Positions 1-9,219 of a stretch of DNA of 64,000 nt are shown here, one piece after another (the first letter of the stretch is position 1; each line of letters begins with the position of its first letter). The notes beneath the pieces were generated by a model. The model searched no databases and was not told the origin of the DNA. It saw nothing but the letters and a program-made list of their open reading frames with translations. The stretch comes from VYDC01 sp963667515 (GTDB taxonomy: Bacteria; Chloroflexota; Dehalococcoidia; UBA2979). The stretch is from positions 62,001-126,000 of the forward strand of contig CAXXXY010000006.1 of the NCBI GenBank assembly GCA_963667515.2, in the 5' to 3' direction. Made by a program: the position numbers and the translations under genes.

Positions 1-381
1 TACGAGGAGCCGCTGGTGCTGCTGCTCGGCGGGCGCGACAAGCGGCTGCCGACCGCGGAGCTCGCGGCCGAGGCGGCGGCGCGCTGCCGCGCGGTCGTCG
101 TCTTCGGCGAGGCCGCCGAGCTCTTCGCGAGCGCGGTGAGCACGGCGGCGAGCGCGGACGGCCCCGCGATCGAGCAGGTCGACGGCGTGCCCGCGGCCGT
201 CGAGGCGGCGGCGCGGCTGGCGCGCCCCGGCGACGTCGTGCTGCTCTCGCCGGCCGCCACCTCCTTCGACGCCTACCGCAGCTTCGAGGAGCGCGGCCGC
301 GCCTTCCGCGAGGCGGTGGACGCGCTCCCCGGCGCGCGCCCTGCCGGCGCGGCGAGCGAGCAGCGGGAGCAGGCGCGATGA
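1..381 (+). CDS. murD: MurD C-terminal part (UDP-MurNAc-L-Ala:D-Glu ligase)
   Basis: The last 126 residues of UDP-N-acetylmuramoyl-L-alanine:D-glutamate ligase; the gene enters from outside the window. MurD adds D-glutamate to the peptidoglycan precursor in the cytoplasm. The visible part carries the C-terminal Rossmann-like domain signature: VLLLGGRDK near the start and VLLSPAATSFDAYRSFEERG, the usual MurD end motif. The stop codon overlaps the ftsW start (ATGA), as expected in a dcw operon. The MurD call rests on these motifs and on the position directly before ftsW-murG. Confidence 0.88.
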   Translation, partial: YEEPLVLLLGGRDKRLPTAELAAEAAARCRAVVVFGEAAELFASAVSTAASADGPAIEQVDGVPAAVEAAARLARPGDVVLLSPAATSFDAYRSFEERGRAFREAVDALPGARPAGAASEQREQAR

Positions 382-1691
382 GCAGCCGCTCCGTGCCGAT
401 GCCGGGGCGCCGGCTCCCCGCGCGCGCCGCGCCGGCCCGCGGGCGGGCCGCCCGCGACGAGCCGCGTGCGCGGCCCGCGCGCCACGCGCCCGACTACCCG
501 CTGCTGACCGCCGTCGCGATGCTGCTCATCATCGGGCTGGTCGCGGTCTACTCCTCCTCGTTCGCGCTGGGCTTCGCGCAGTTCGGCGACGCCAACTACT
601 TCGTGAAGCGGCAGGCGGTGTGGGCGGCGCTGGGCATCGTCGGGATGCTCGTCGCGATGCAGCTCGACTACCGGCTGCTGCTGCGGCTCTCGCCGCTGCT
701 GATGCTGGCGGCGTTGATCGGGCTGGGCGCGGCGCTCGTGCCCGGGCTGGGCCTGGAGCAGAACGGCGCGCAGCGCTGGGTGCAGATCGGCCCGCTGCCG
801 CCGGTGCAGCCCAGCGAGTTCGCCAAGCTCGCCGTGGCGATCTACATGGCGGCCTGGCTCGCGGCCAAGGGCGAGGCGGTGCGCTCGCTCTCGCTGGGGG
901 TGCTGCCGTTCGTGGGGATGGTGGGCGTGGTCGGCGCGCTGATCATGCTGGAGCCGGACCTCGGCACGGCGATCATCATCGCGATCATCACCGGCACGCT
1001 CTTCTTCGTCGCGGGCGCTCGGCTCTGGCACGTGCTCGCGCTGGGCGCCTCGGGGCTCGTCACCGCCTCGGTGCTCATCGTCTCGGGCGGCTACCGCATG
1101 GACCGCATCCTCTCGTTCACCTCGGCCGAGGCGGACCCCCAGGGTGTGGGCTTCCAGACGCTGCAGCTGCTGGTCGCCTTCGGCTCGGGCGGCATCTCCG
1201 GCCTGGGCCTCGGCGTCTCGCGGCAGAAGTTCTTCTTCGTGCCGGGCTCGCACACGGACGGCGTGCTGGCGATCATCGGCGAGGAGCTGGGGCTGATCGG
1301 CGTCACCGTCGTGATCGCGCTGTTCGCGATGCTGCTGTGGCGCGGGCTCGTGATCGCGCGCCGCGCCGCCGACCCCTTCGGCTCGCTGCTGGCGACGGGG
1401 ATCGTGGCCTGGATCGGCTTCCAGGCGCTGATCAACGCGGGCGGCGTCACGCGGCTGCTGCCGCTCACGGGCATCCCACTGCCCTTCCTCTCGGCGGGTG
1501 GCTCCTCGCTGGCCGTGACGCTGACCGCGGTCGGCGTGCTGCTCTCGATCTCGCGCCGCGCCGCGCTCGCGCGCGAGGCGCCCCCCACGACGACGACTCA
1601 GCGCACGGCGCGCGCCGCGACGCTGCGCTCCCGCGCGGACACGACGGACCGCCGCGGCGACGCGCGCGGCGCCGGAAGGGGCGCGAGGTGA
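378..1691 (+). CDS. ftsW: FtsW, peptidoglycan glycosyltransferase of the SEDS family
   Basis: Polytopic SEDS-family protein of 437 residues that polymerises lipid II at the division septum with a partner class B PBP. About ten hydrophobic segments follow a basic, Arg/Ala-rich cytoplasmic N-terminus of roughly 38 residues. Family hallmarks are visible: VAVYSSS in the first membrane segment, QPSEFAKLA mid-protein, PGSHTDGVLAIIGEELG, and GIPLPFLSAGGSS near the end. The Thr/Arg-rich tail of about 45 residues looks disordered. Start and stop overlap murD and murG by 4 nt. RodA is the alternative, but the dcw position favours FtsW. Confidence 0.93.
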   Translation: MSSRSVPMPGRRLPARAAPARGRAARDEPRARPARHAPDYPLLTAVAMLLIIGLVAVYSSSFALGFAQFGDANYFVKRQAVWAALGIVGMLVAMQLDYRLLLRLSPLLMLAALIGLGAALVPGLGLEQNGAQRWVQIGPLPPVQPSEFAKLAVAIYMAAWLAAKGEAVRSLSLGVLPFVGMVGVVGALIMLEPDLGTAIIIAIITGTLFFVAGARLWHVLALGASGLVTASVLIVSGGYRMDRILSFTSAEADPQGVGFQTLQLLVAFGSGGISGLGLGVSRQKFFFVPGSHTDGVLAIIGEELGLIGVTVVIALFAMLLWRGLVIARRAADPFGSLLATGIVAWIGFQALINAGGVTRLLPLTGIPLPFLSAGGSSLAVTLTAVGVLLSISRRAALAREAPPTTTTQRTARAATLRSRADTTDRRGDARGAGRGAR

Positions 1692-2761
1692 GGTTCGCGC
1701 TCGCGGGCGGCGGCACGGGCGGCCACGCCTACCCGGCGATAGCCGTGGGCGAGGAGCTGCGCGCCGCCTTCGACACGGAGCTCGTGTACTACGGCACGCC
1801 GCGGGGCCCGGAGCGCGCGATCGCCGAGCGCGCCCGCATCCCCTACCGCGAGGTGCGCGGCGCGCAGCTCCGCGGCTCGCCGCTGCGCATGGTGCGCGGC
1901 GTGGTGGGACTGCTGCGCGGCAGCCGCGAGGCGGGGCGCCACCTGCGCAGCGACCGACCGGGCGCCGTCTTCGCGACGGGCGGCTACGCGTCCGCTCCCG
2001 TGGGCCGCGCGGCGAAGAGGCGCGGCGTACCGCTGGTGGTCTTCCTGCCGGACGTGCAGCCCGGCTGGGCGGTCCGCCTGCTGGCGCGCTACGCGACGAC
2101 CGTCGCGTGCAGCGTGGAGGCGTCGCTCGCCTCGCTGCCCGCGCGTACGAGCGTGGTCACGGGCTATCCCGTGCGCCGCCAGTTCGCCGAGGCCACGCGC
2201 GAGGAGGGGATCCGCCGCTTCGGCCTCGCGCCCGGCGTCGCGACGCTGCTGATCGCGGGCGGCTCGCTGGGCTCTCATCACCTCAACACCGTGGTGGGGG
2301 GCGCGCTGCGCGATCTGCTGTCGCGCGCGCAGATCGTGCACGTCGCCGGGCCCGCCGAGGAGGCGTGGCTGGCGCGCGAGCGCGATCGGCTCCCCGACTG
2401 GCAGCGCGAGCGCTACCACCTCCTCGCCTACACGGAGGAGATGGCGTGGGCGATGGCCGCCGCCGACCTCGCCGTGACGCGTGCGGGCGCCTCCGTGCTG
2501 GGTGAGCTGCCCGCCGCGGGGCTGCCCGCCGTGGTGGTGCCCGCCCGCTTCTCCGACCAGCACCGCAACGCCACGTTCCTCGTCGAGCGCGGCGCCGCGC
2601 GGGTGCTCCCCGAGCGCGAGATCGACGCGCTGCCCGAGGTGGTGGCGCGCCTGCTGGACGACGAGCGTGGGCGCCGGCGCATGGGCGAGGTGATGCGCGA
2701 GCTCGCGCGGCCGGACGCGGCCTCGCGGCTCGCGGCGCTGGTGCGGGAGGCGGCGGCGTGA
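1688..2761 (+). CDS. murG: MurG, lipid II-forming N-acetylglucosaminyltransferase
   Basis: Transfers GlcNAc from UDP-GlcNAc to lipid I, giving lipid II, at the inner face of the membrane. 357 residues, normal for the family. The GTG start at 1688 overlaps the ftsW stop (GTGA) and puts the glycine-rich loop LAGGGTGGHAYPA at the N-terminus. The second GT-B domain carries LLIAGGSLGSHHLN and the acceptor/donor motif VTRAGASVLGELPAAGLP. It ends by overlapping the murC start. Confidence 0.95.
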   Translation: MRFALAGGGTGGHAYPAIAVGEELRAAFDTELVYYGTPRGPERAIAERARIPYREVRGAQLRGSPLRMVRGVVGLLRGSREAGRHLRSDRPGAVFATGGYASAPVGRAAKRRGVPLVVFLPDVQPGWAVRLLARYATTVACSVEASLASLPARTSVVTGYPVRRQFAEATREEGIRRFGLAPGVATLLIAGGSLGSHHLNTVVGGALRDLLSRAQIVHVAGPAEEAWLARERDRLPDWQRERYHLLAYTEEMAWAMAAADLAVTRAGASVLGELPAAGLPAVVVPARFSDQHRNATFLVERGAARVLPEREIDALPEVVARLLDDERGRRRMGEVMRELARPDAASRLAALVREAAA

Positions 2762-4308
2762 TGGCGCGGCTCAGGCCTCGACTCCCCGACGCGGGCGCAG
2801 CAGGCGACGCGGCCGCGGGCGCGATCCCCGCGCGCGTGCACCTCGTGGGCGCGGGCGGCATCCATATGTCGGCGATCGGCGAGCTGCTCCTGAGGCGCGG
2901 GCACGAGGTGAGCGGCTCCGACCTCGCGGAGACGCCGCTGACGAGGCGGCTCGCCGACCTCGGCGCGAGCATCGACGTGGGCCACGCCGCCGCGCAGCTG
3001 GGCGACGCCGAGCTCGTGGTGACGACGGCCGCCGCCGGCTCGGCGAACCCCGAGCTGGAGGCGGCCCGCGAGCGCGGCATCCCCGTGCTGCTGCGAGCCG
3101 AGATGGTGGCGCGGCTGGTGGCGGAGCGCGAGCTGCTGGCCGTCGCGGGGAGCCACGGCAAGACCACGACCTCGACACTGCTGGCGCTGATGCTGGTGCG
3201 CGGCGGGCTCGACCCGCTGGTGCTGCTGGGCGGCCAGTCGCGAGACCTCGCGGCGCTCGCCCCCTCGGGCGACGCGCCGAGGGCGATCGAGCCGCCGCCC
3301 GCGGGCACCGCGCTCCGCGACGGCGCCGGCCGGCACGCCGTGCTCGAGGCGGACGAGTACGCAGGCGCGTTCCTGCACTACTCTCCGCGCGTCGCGATCG
3401 TGACCAGCGTCGAGGCGGACCACCTCGACTACTACGGCAGCGAGCAGGCGCTGACCGACGCCTTCGCGGGCTTCGCCGAGCGAGTGGTCGAGGGCGGCAC
3501 GCTGCTGGTCTGCGCCGACGAGCCGGGCGCGGCGGCGCTGGGCGCGGCACGCGAGGCGGCCGGCGCGCGCGTGGAGCGCTACGCCCTGGACGCGCTGGGC
3601 GACGCCGAGGCCGGCTGGCGCGCGACGCAGCTGCGCGGCAACCGCGTCGGCGGCCTCGACTTCGTCGTGCTGTGGGACGGCACGGAGCTGGGGCGCGTCT
3701 CGCTGCGCGTGCCGGGGCGCCACAACGTGCTGAACGCCCTCGCGGCGCTCGCCGCGGCGATGCGCGCCGGGGTCGACTTCCACCGCGCCGCCGCCGCGGC
3801 CGCCGAGTTCACGGGCGCGCACCGCCGCTTCGAGGAGCACGGCGAGGTCGCGCTCGCGGGCGGCTCCGTCGCGCTGCTCGACGACTACGCGCACCACCCG
3901 ACGGAGGTGCGCGCCACGCTCGCCGCCGCGCGGCAGCGCTACCCGGCACGGCCGCTGGTCGCCTGCTTCCAGCCGCACACCTACTCGCGCTCGGCCTACC
4001 TGCTGGAGGGCTTCCGCGGCTGCTTCGAGGGGCTGGCGCGGCTCTACCTCGTGCCCACCTACGCCGCACGCGAGCCGGCCTCGGCCGGCCTCGACGCGCG
4101 CGCGCTCGCCGCCGCGATCGAGCGGCCGGCGGCGAGCTACCTCGACGACGTCGAGGCGGCCGCCGAGCGCATCGCCGCCGAGCTGCAGCCCGGCGAGGTC
4201 TTCGTGACGATGGGCGCGGGCGACGTGGACGGGCTGCTGCCGCTGGTGCGTGCCCGCATCGAGGCACGCGCCGAGCGCCTCAGCAGCCATCAGGAGACGG
4301 CGCCATGA
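2758..4308 (+). CDS. murC: MurC, UDP-N-acetylmuramate:L-alanine ligase
   Basis: ATP-dependent ligase that adds L-Ala to UDP-MurNAc, the first peptide step of peptidoglycan synthesis. 516 residues. The N-terminal Rossmann domain has VHLVGAGGIHMSAIGELL, the ATP-binding P-loop reads AGSHGKTTTS, the central domain has EADEYAGAFLHY and EADHLDYYG, and the C-terminal domain has DDYAHHPTEV. GTG 2758 and ATG 2761 are adjacent possible starts, both coupled to the murG stop. No murB lies between murC and ddl here, unlike many dcw clusters. Confidence 0.95.
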   Translation: MMARLRPRLPDAGAAGDAAAGAIPARVHLVGAGGIHMSAIGELLLRRGHEVSGSDLAETPLTRRLADLGASIDVGHAAAQLGDAELVVTTAAAGSANPELEAARERGIPVLLRAEMVARLVAERELLAVAGSHGKTTTSTLLALMLVRGGLDPLVLLGGQSRDLAALAPSGDAPRAIEPPPAGTALRDGAGRHAVLEADEYAGAFLHYSPRVAIVTSVEADHLDYYGSEQALTDAFAGFAERVVEGGTLLVCADEPGAAALGAAREAAGARVERYALDALGDAEAGWRATQLRGNRVGGLDFVVLWDGTELGRVSLRVPGRHNVLNALAALAAAMRAGVDFHRAAAAAAEFTGAHRRFEEHGEVALAGGSVALLDDYAHHPTEVRATLAAARQRYPARPLVACFQPHTYSRSAYLLEGFRGCFEGLARLYLVPTYAAREPASAGLDARALAAAIERPAASYLDDVEAAAERIAAELQPGEVFVTMGAGDVDGLLPLVRARIEARAERLSSHQETAP

Positions 4309-5426
4309 CCGCCGCGAGCGGGGGCGGGCGGCTGCGGCTCGGCGTGCTCTTCGGCGGCCGCTCGGCGGAGCACGAGGTCTCCGTCGTCTCGGCGCGCTCG
4401 ATCCTGCGCGAGGCCGACGCGGACCGCTTCGAGGCGGTGCCGCTGGGCATCACGCGCGGCGGCGGCTGGCTGACCGAGGCCGAGACGCGCGCGCGGCTGG
4501 CCCGCGTGGAGGCGGGCGAGAGCCACGGCCTCGGCGACGAGCCCGAGCCCGCGCTGCTCGCGGCCGGAGACGCGCTCGCCGATCTCGCCGCGGTGGACGT
4601 GGTCTTCCCCATCGTGCACGGCACGCAGGGCGAGGACGGCACGCTGCAGGGGCTGCTGGAGCTCGCGGGGCTGCCCTACGTGGGCTCGGGCGTCGCCGCG
4701 AGCGCCCTGGGCATGGACAAGGCGCTGATGCGGCAGGCGTTCGCCGCCGCCGGGCTGCCGCAGCCGCGCCACCTGGTGCTGCGCGACACCTCACCGGGCG
4801 GCCGTCGGCTCTGCGGCGACGCCGCGCGCGACGAGGTCGAGCGGGAGATCGGCTACCCCTGCTTCGTGAAGCCCGCGAACGGCGGCTCCTCCGTCGGCGT
4901 GAGCCCGGTGGGCGCGGCAGGGGAGCTGGGCGCCGCCGTCGCCGAGGCGTCGCGCCACGACCGCACCGTGCTCGTCGAGGAGGCGCTGGCCGGCCGCGAG
5001 GTGGAGTGCGCCGTGCTGGGTAACTCCGAGCCCGAGGCGTCGCCGCTGGGCGAGATCCGCGCGCCGGGCGGCTTCTACAGCTACGCCGCGAAGTACGAGG
5101 ACGACTCCGCCGAGCTCGTGGTGCCGGCCGCGATCTCGGGCGCGGCGACCGAGCGCGTGCGGCGCTGCGCGCTCGACGCCTTCCGCGCGTTGGACTGCGC
5201 GGGCCTCGCGCGTGTCGACTTCTTCGTCGACGAGGAGGCCGCGGGCGAGCCGTCGATCCACGTGCTGGAGCTGAACACGCTCCCCGGCTTCACGCCGATC
5301 TCGATGTACCCGCGGCTGTGTCAGGAGGCCGGGCTCTCCTACGCCGAGCTGATCACGCGGCTGGTCGAGCTGGCGCTGGAGCGCCACCGCGGCGCCCGCG
5401 CGCGACGGGCGGCGGCCCGTGCGTAG
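4305..5426 (+). CDS. ddl: D-alanine:D-alanine ligase
   Basis: ATP-grasp ligase making the D-Ala-D-Ala dipeptide for the peptidoglycan stem. 373 residues. The N-terminal motif LFGGRSAEHEVS, HGTQGEDGTLQGLLEL, the ATP-grasp segment FVKPANGGSSVGV and the metal/substrate motif LELNTLPGFTPISMYP are all in order. The ATG overlaps the murC stop (ATGA), and the 3' end overlaps ftsQ by 8 nt. Length and motif set are standard. Confidence 0.95.
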   Translation: MTAASGGGRLRLGVLFGGRSAEHEVSVVSARSILREADADRFEAVPLGITRGGGWLTEAETRARLARVEAGESHGLGDEPEPALLAAGDALADLAAVDVVFPIVHGTQGEDGTLQGLLELAGLPYVGSGVAASALGMDKALMRQAFAAAGLPQPRHLVLRDTSPGGRRLCGDAARDEVEREIGYPCFVKPANGGSSVGVSPVGAAGELGAAVAEASRHDRTVLVEEALAGREVECAVLGNSEPEASPLGEIRAPGGFYSYAAKYEDDSAELVVPAAISGAATERVRRCALDAFRALDCAGLARVDFFVDEEAAGEPSIHVLELNTLPGFTPISMYPRLCQEAGLSYAELITRLVELALERHRGARARRAAARA

Positions 5427-6357
5427 CCCGCTGCGCCTCCCCCGACTGCTGTGGCGCCTGCCGTGGCCGGGCCGCGCGCGCGGGCGCCGCGCCGGCGCTC
5501 CGGGCCCCGGCTGGCTGGGCGGCTCGCCCAGGGCAGGCGGGCGCCGCGGCACGACGCGCGCCAGCCGACCGGAGTCCGCGGCGCGCTTCCGGCTGGGCCG
5601 CGCCGCGGCGCGGCCGCCGGCACGCCGCTCGCCGCTGGCGCGGGTGCCGTGGCGCCGGCTCGCGCTCACGACGCTCGCGCTCGCGCTGCTCGGCGGCGGC
5701 GCGGCCGGAGGCGCGACGCTCGTGTGGGGCGACGCCTTCCGCGTGCAGCAGGTGCGCATCGACGGCGTCGAGATCGCGGATGCGCTCACCGTCGCCGCCG
5801 CGGCCGAGGTGGGCGGCGAGTCGCTGCTTTGGCTCGACACCGCGGAGATCGCGCGCCGCGTCGAGGAGCTGCCCGCCGTGCGCGAGGCGCGCGTCGCCCG
5901 CGACTGGCCGCGCGGCATCTCCATCGCGCTCGTCGAGGAGCAGGGCTGGGGCTACTGGCAGCGCGGCGAGACGCGGCGCGTGATCGACGTCGAGGGGCGC
6001 GTGCTGACGCAGGCGCGCCCGCCCGCCCCGGACGCCGTCACAATCTTCGAGCTCGCGCCCCCCAGCGAGGCGCAGGCCGCGCTGCTGCCCGACCGCGACA
6101 GCGTGCAGCTGGTGAGCCGGCTCATGGAGGACGGCGCCTTCGAGCGGCTGCGCGTGCGGCCGGAGTCGTTCGTCTTCCGCCGCGATCGCGGCCTCACCGT
6201 CGTCGTCGGCGACGGGCCGAACGCGCTGCTGGGCGACTCGCACGACTACGAGTTCAAGGTCGCGGCGTGGGGCGCGCTGCTCGACCGCATCGAGCGCGAG
6301 CGCCTCGAGGTGACGGAGATCGACATGCGCTTCGGGCGCCACCTGGTGCTGCGATGA
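5419..6357 (+). CDS. ftsQ: FtsQ/DivIB-type division protein with POTRA domain
   Basis: Bitopic membrane protein linking the cytoplasmic and periplasmic parts of the divisome. 312 residues: a long Arg/Pro/Gly-rich cytoplasmic N-terminus (about 75 residues), one transmembrane helix around residues 78-100, then a POTRA-like segment starting FRVQQVRIDGVEIADALTV and an FtsQ-type domain with VEEQGWGYWQRGE. The sequence is weakly conserved, as usual for FtsQ, so the call leans on architecture plus its position between ddl and ftsA. Start GTG 5419. Confidence 0.88.
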   Translation: MRSPLRLPRLLWRLPWPGRARGRRAGAPGPGWLGGSPRAGGRRGTTRASRPESAARFRLGRAAARPPARRSPLARVPWRRLALTTLALALLGGGAAGGATLVWGDAFRVQQVRIDGVEIADALTVAAAAEVGGESLLWLDTAEIARRVEELPAVREARVARDWPRGISIALVEEQGWGYWQRGETRRVIDVEGRVLTQARPPAPDAVTIFELAPPSEAQAALLPDRDSVQLVSRLMEDGAFERLRVRPESFVFRRDRGLTVVVGDGPNALLGDSHDYEFKVAAWGALLDRIERERLEVTEIDMRFGRHLVLR

Positions 6358-6376
6358 CGGCGGAGGGGCGAAGCTG

Positions 6377-7618
6377 ATGGCCGACCGCTCGTTCGCCGCC
6401 ATCGACGTGGGCACGACCAAGGTCTGCACGATCGTCGCCGAGGTCAGCGCGCAGGCGGAGCTGCGCATCCTCGGCGTGGGCGTGGGGCCCTCGGCCGGCT
6501 TCTCGCACGGCATGGTCGACAACATCCCCACCGCGATCGAGGCGATCGCCTCCTCCGTGGAGCGCGCCGAGCGCGCCTCGGGCAGCCGCATCCTCTCGGC
6601 GCACGTCGGCATCGCGGGGCCGCACGTCTCCTCCATGAACTCGCGCGGCATCGTCGCCGTCGCCGACCCGCGGCACCCGGTCACGGAGGGCGACGTGCAG
6701 CGCGCGCTAGACGCCGCCCGCATCGTCAACGTCCCCACCAACCGCGAGGTGATCCACGTCGTCCCGCGCTTCTACGTCGTCGACGGGCAGGACCACGTCG
6801 TCGACCCGGTGGGCATGTTCGGCTCGCGGCTGGACGTGGAGACACACGTGGTGACCGCCGCCTCGGCCGCAATGCACAACCTCGTGCAGTGCGTGGAGGG
6901 CGCGGGCGTGCGCGTCGACTCGCTGGTGCTGGAGCCGCTGGCCGCCGCCGAGGCCGTCGTCGACCCGGAGGAGCTGCGCCACGGCGCCGTGCTCTGCGAC
7001 ATCGGCGGCGGCACCACGGACCTCTCCGTCTACGTGGACGGCGCGGTGGTGCACACGGCGGTGCTGCCGGTGGGCGGCGTGCACATGACGCGCGACCTGG
7101 TGATCGCGCTGCGCGTGCCGCAGCCCTCCGCCGAGCGCGCCAAGCGCGACCACGGCCACGCCATCCCCTCGATGGTGGACGCCGAGGAGGTCGTCGACCT
7201 CGACGCGTTCGGCTCCGAGGGGACGAAGAGCGTGCCGCGGCGCCGGCTCGCCGAGGTGCTGCAGGCGCGCTGCGAGGAGCTCTTCGAGATGGTGCGCTCC
7301 GAGGTGCACCGCGGCGCCGAGCCGGAGCTGCTCTCGGCCGGCATCGTCCTCACCGGCGGCGCGGCCTCCCTCGGCGGCATCGAGCTGCTCGCCGAGGACG
7401 TGATCGGCCTCCCCGCGCGCATCGGCCGACCCCGGCACCTCGCCGGGCTCTCTGATCTGCTCCACGACCCGGCGTACGCCACGTCCGTGGGGCTGCTCCG
7501 CTGGTCCCTGCGCGAGCAGGAGATCCAGTTCCGGTCCTCCTCCCCCGTGTCGGCGGCCCCCATCGGCGGCCTGCTGAGAAAGGTGGCGCACCTGATGCGC
7601 GTGGTCCTGCCGCAATGA
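6377..7618 (+). CDS. ftsA: FtsA, actin-like FtsZ membrane anchor
   Basis: Actin-fold ATPase that tethers FtsZ filaments to the membrane. 413 residues. The N-terminal phosphate-1 motif is FAAIDVGTTKVCTIVAEV, the second nucleotide motif is LCDIGGGTTDLSVYVDG, and the adenosine motif is VLTGGAASLGGI. The last 15 residues (GGLLRKVAHLMRVVLPQ region) can form the amphipathic membrane-targeting helix. It follows ftsQ by 19 nt with a GAGGGG-type ribosome site and overlaps ftsZ by 4 nt. Its presence helps exclude typical Actinobacteria. Confidence 0.93.
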   Translation: MADRSFAAIDVGTTKVCTIVAEVSAQAELRILGVGVGPSAGFSHGMVDNIPTAIEAIASSVERAERASGSRILSAHVGIAGPHVSSMNSRGIVAVADPRHPVTEGDVQRALDAARIVNVPTNREVIHVVPRFYVVDGQDHVVDPVGMFGSRLDVETHVVTAASAAMHNLVQCVEGAGVRVDSLVLEPLAAAEAVVDPEELRHGAVLCDIGGGTTDLSVYVDGAVVHTAVLPVGGVHMTRDLVIALRVPQPSAERAKRDHGHAIPSMVDAEEVVDLDAFGSEGTKSVPRRRLAEVLQARCEELFEMVRSEVHRGAEPELLSAGIVLTGGAASLGGIELLAEDVIGLPARIGRPRHLAGLSDLLHDPAYATSVGLLRWSLREQEIQFRSSSPVSAAPIGGLLRKVAHLMRVVLPQ

Positions 7619-9219
7619 GCGCCCACGAGATCCCCGAGCACGACGAGCACGCCAGCCCGGGCAGCGACGGACGACCCGCGCCCGAGGAGGCCGGCCCCTT
7701 CGGCCGGCGCTCGGAGGGGCCGCTCTTCGACTACCTCGCGGCGCGCGACCGCGCGGGCCGCGAGGACACGCCCACCGGCGGCGCGGGGCGCGCCGCCGGT
7801 GGGGCGGCCGACGCCGAGGCCGAGGCCGCCGTCGACGCGGGCGGAGCGAGCGCCGGCGCGGGGCGGGAGCCGCTCGACCTGTCGGCCGCGCCGCTCCCGC
7901 CGGGGGCGCGCTCCGAGTTCGACGTCCCCGGCGAGGAGCTCGCCGCCTACGACGTGACGGCGCAGGCCGAGGAGACGGCGGCTGCCGCCTCGCGGCCCAA
8001 GCGCTCGGAGGGCCACGAGGCGAGCGCGCCGGCCCGCCCGCGGCGCCGCCGCAGCAGCAAGCGAAAGAGCAGCGAGCAGTCCGACCGGACGCCCGAGACG
8101 GAGGTGAGCAGGATGGCAAGCACGCAGCAGGGGCGGCCGGTCCACGCGGACGGGCTGCCGCCGATCAAGGTCGTAGGAGTCGGAGGCGGCGGCTCCAACG
8201 CCGTGCACCGCATGATCTCGGCGCGGCTGCCGGGGGTGCAGTACGTCGCGGTCAACACGGACAACCAGGCGCTGGCGGGCTGCGCCGCCGAGGTGACGGT
8301 GCACATCGGCGAGCGCGCCACGCGCGGCCTCGGCGCCGGATCGGAGCCGCTGACCGGGCGGCGCGCGGCCGAGGAGTCGCGCGAGCAGCTCGCCGAGGCG
8401 CTGGGCGGCGCCGAGATGGTCTTCGTAACGGCGTGCCTCGGCGGCGGCACCGGCACCGGCGCCGCGCCCGTGGTCGCCGAGGTCGCCCGCGAGCTGGGCG
8501 CGCTCACCATCGGCGTCGTCACCAAGCCCTTCAGCTTCGAGGGCGCCCGCCGCCGCCAGCAGGCGGAGGAGGGCGTGCGCGACCTGCAGGAGAAGGTCGA
8601 CACGCTGATCGTGATCCCCAACGACCGCCTGCTGAAGATCTGCGAGGGCGACGTCTCCGTCACGGAGGCGTTCCGCACCGCCGACGACGTTCTGCGCCAG
8701 GGCATACAGGGCATCAGCGAGCTGATTACCGTGCCGGGGATGGTGAACCTGGACTTCGCGGACGTGCGCAAGGTGATGGCCGACGCCGGCCCCGCGCTGA
8801 TGGCGATCGGCACCGGCCGCGGCGAGCAGCGTGCCGTGGAGGCGGCCCGCGCGGCCATCGCCAGCCCGCTGCTGGAGGTCGACATCACGGGCGCCACGGG
8901 CGTGCTCTTCAACGTCAGCGGCCCGCCGAACATGGGCCTGCGCGAGCTGGACCAGGCCGCGCGCGTGATCGCCGAGGTGGTGGACCCCGAGGCGGAGATC
9001 ATCTTCGGCACCTCGGTGGAGGAGGATCTCCACGACGAGGTGCGCATCACGGTGATCGCGACGGGCTTCTCCACGGCGCGGCCGCTGGCGATGCGCCCCG
9101 TCGAGACCGCGGAGCCGCAGCCGATCAAGCTCGCCGACATCCAGCCCGATCCCGCGTTCGATCAGCTGACGGAGGCCGATCTGCCGACGTTCCTGCGCCG
9201 CACGTTCCCCGCCCGCTAG
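7615..9219 (+). CDS. ftsZ: FtsZ, tubulin-like division GTPase with long N-terminal extension
   Basis: Forms the Z-ring. The GTPase core begins near residue 178 (IKVVGVGGGGSNAV) and has the tubulin signature GGGTGTGAAP (about residues 276-285), the T7 loop NLDFADVRKVM and a C-terminal peptide ADLPTFLRRTF that suits FtsA binding. The open frame starts at 7615, overlapping the ftsA stop (ATGA), giving about 165 extra residues rich in Ala/Glu/Gly with a basic patch RPRRRRSSKRKSS. A second start, ATG 8113, has a GAGG/CAGG-like site upstream and would give an ordinary 368-residue FtsZ. Sequence alone does not decide between them. Confidence 0.95.
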   Translation: MSAHEIPEHDEHASPGSDGRPAPEEAGPFGRRSEGPLFDYLAARDRAGREDTPTGGAGRAAGGAADAEAEAAVDAGGASAGAGREPLDLSAAPLPPGARSEFDVPGEELAAYDVTAQAEETAAAASRPKRSEGHEASAPARPRRRRSSKRKSSEQSDRTPETEVSRMASTQQGRPVHADGLPPIKVVGVGGGGSNAVHRMISARLPGVQYVAVNTDNQALAGCAAEVTVHIGERATRGLGAGSEPLTGRRAAEESREQLAEALGGAEMVFVTACLGGGTGTGAAPVVAEVARELGALTIGVVTKPFSFEGARRRQQAEEGVRDLQEKVDTLIVIPNDRLLKICEGDVSVTEAFRTADDVLRQGIQGISELITVPGMVNLDFADVRKVMADAGPALMAIGTGRGEQRAVEAARAAIASPLLEVDITGATGVLFNVSGPPNMGLRELDQAARVIAEVVDPEAEIIFGTSVEEDLHDEVRITVIATGFSTARPLAMRPVETAEPQPIKLADIQPDPAFDQLTEADLPTFLRRTFPAR

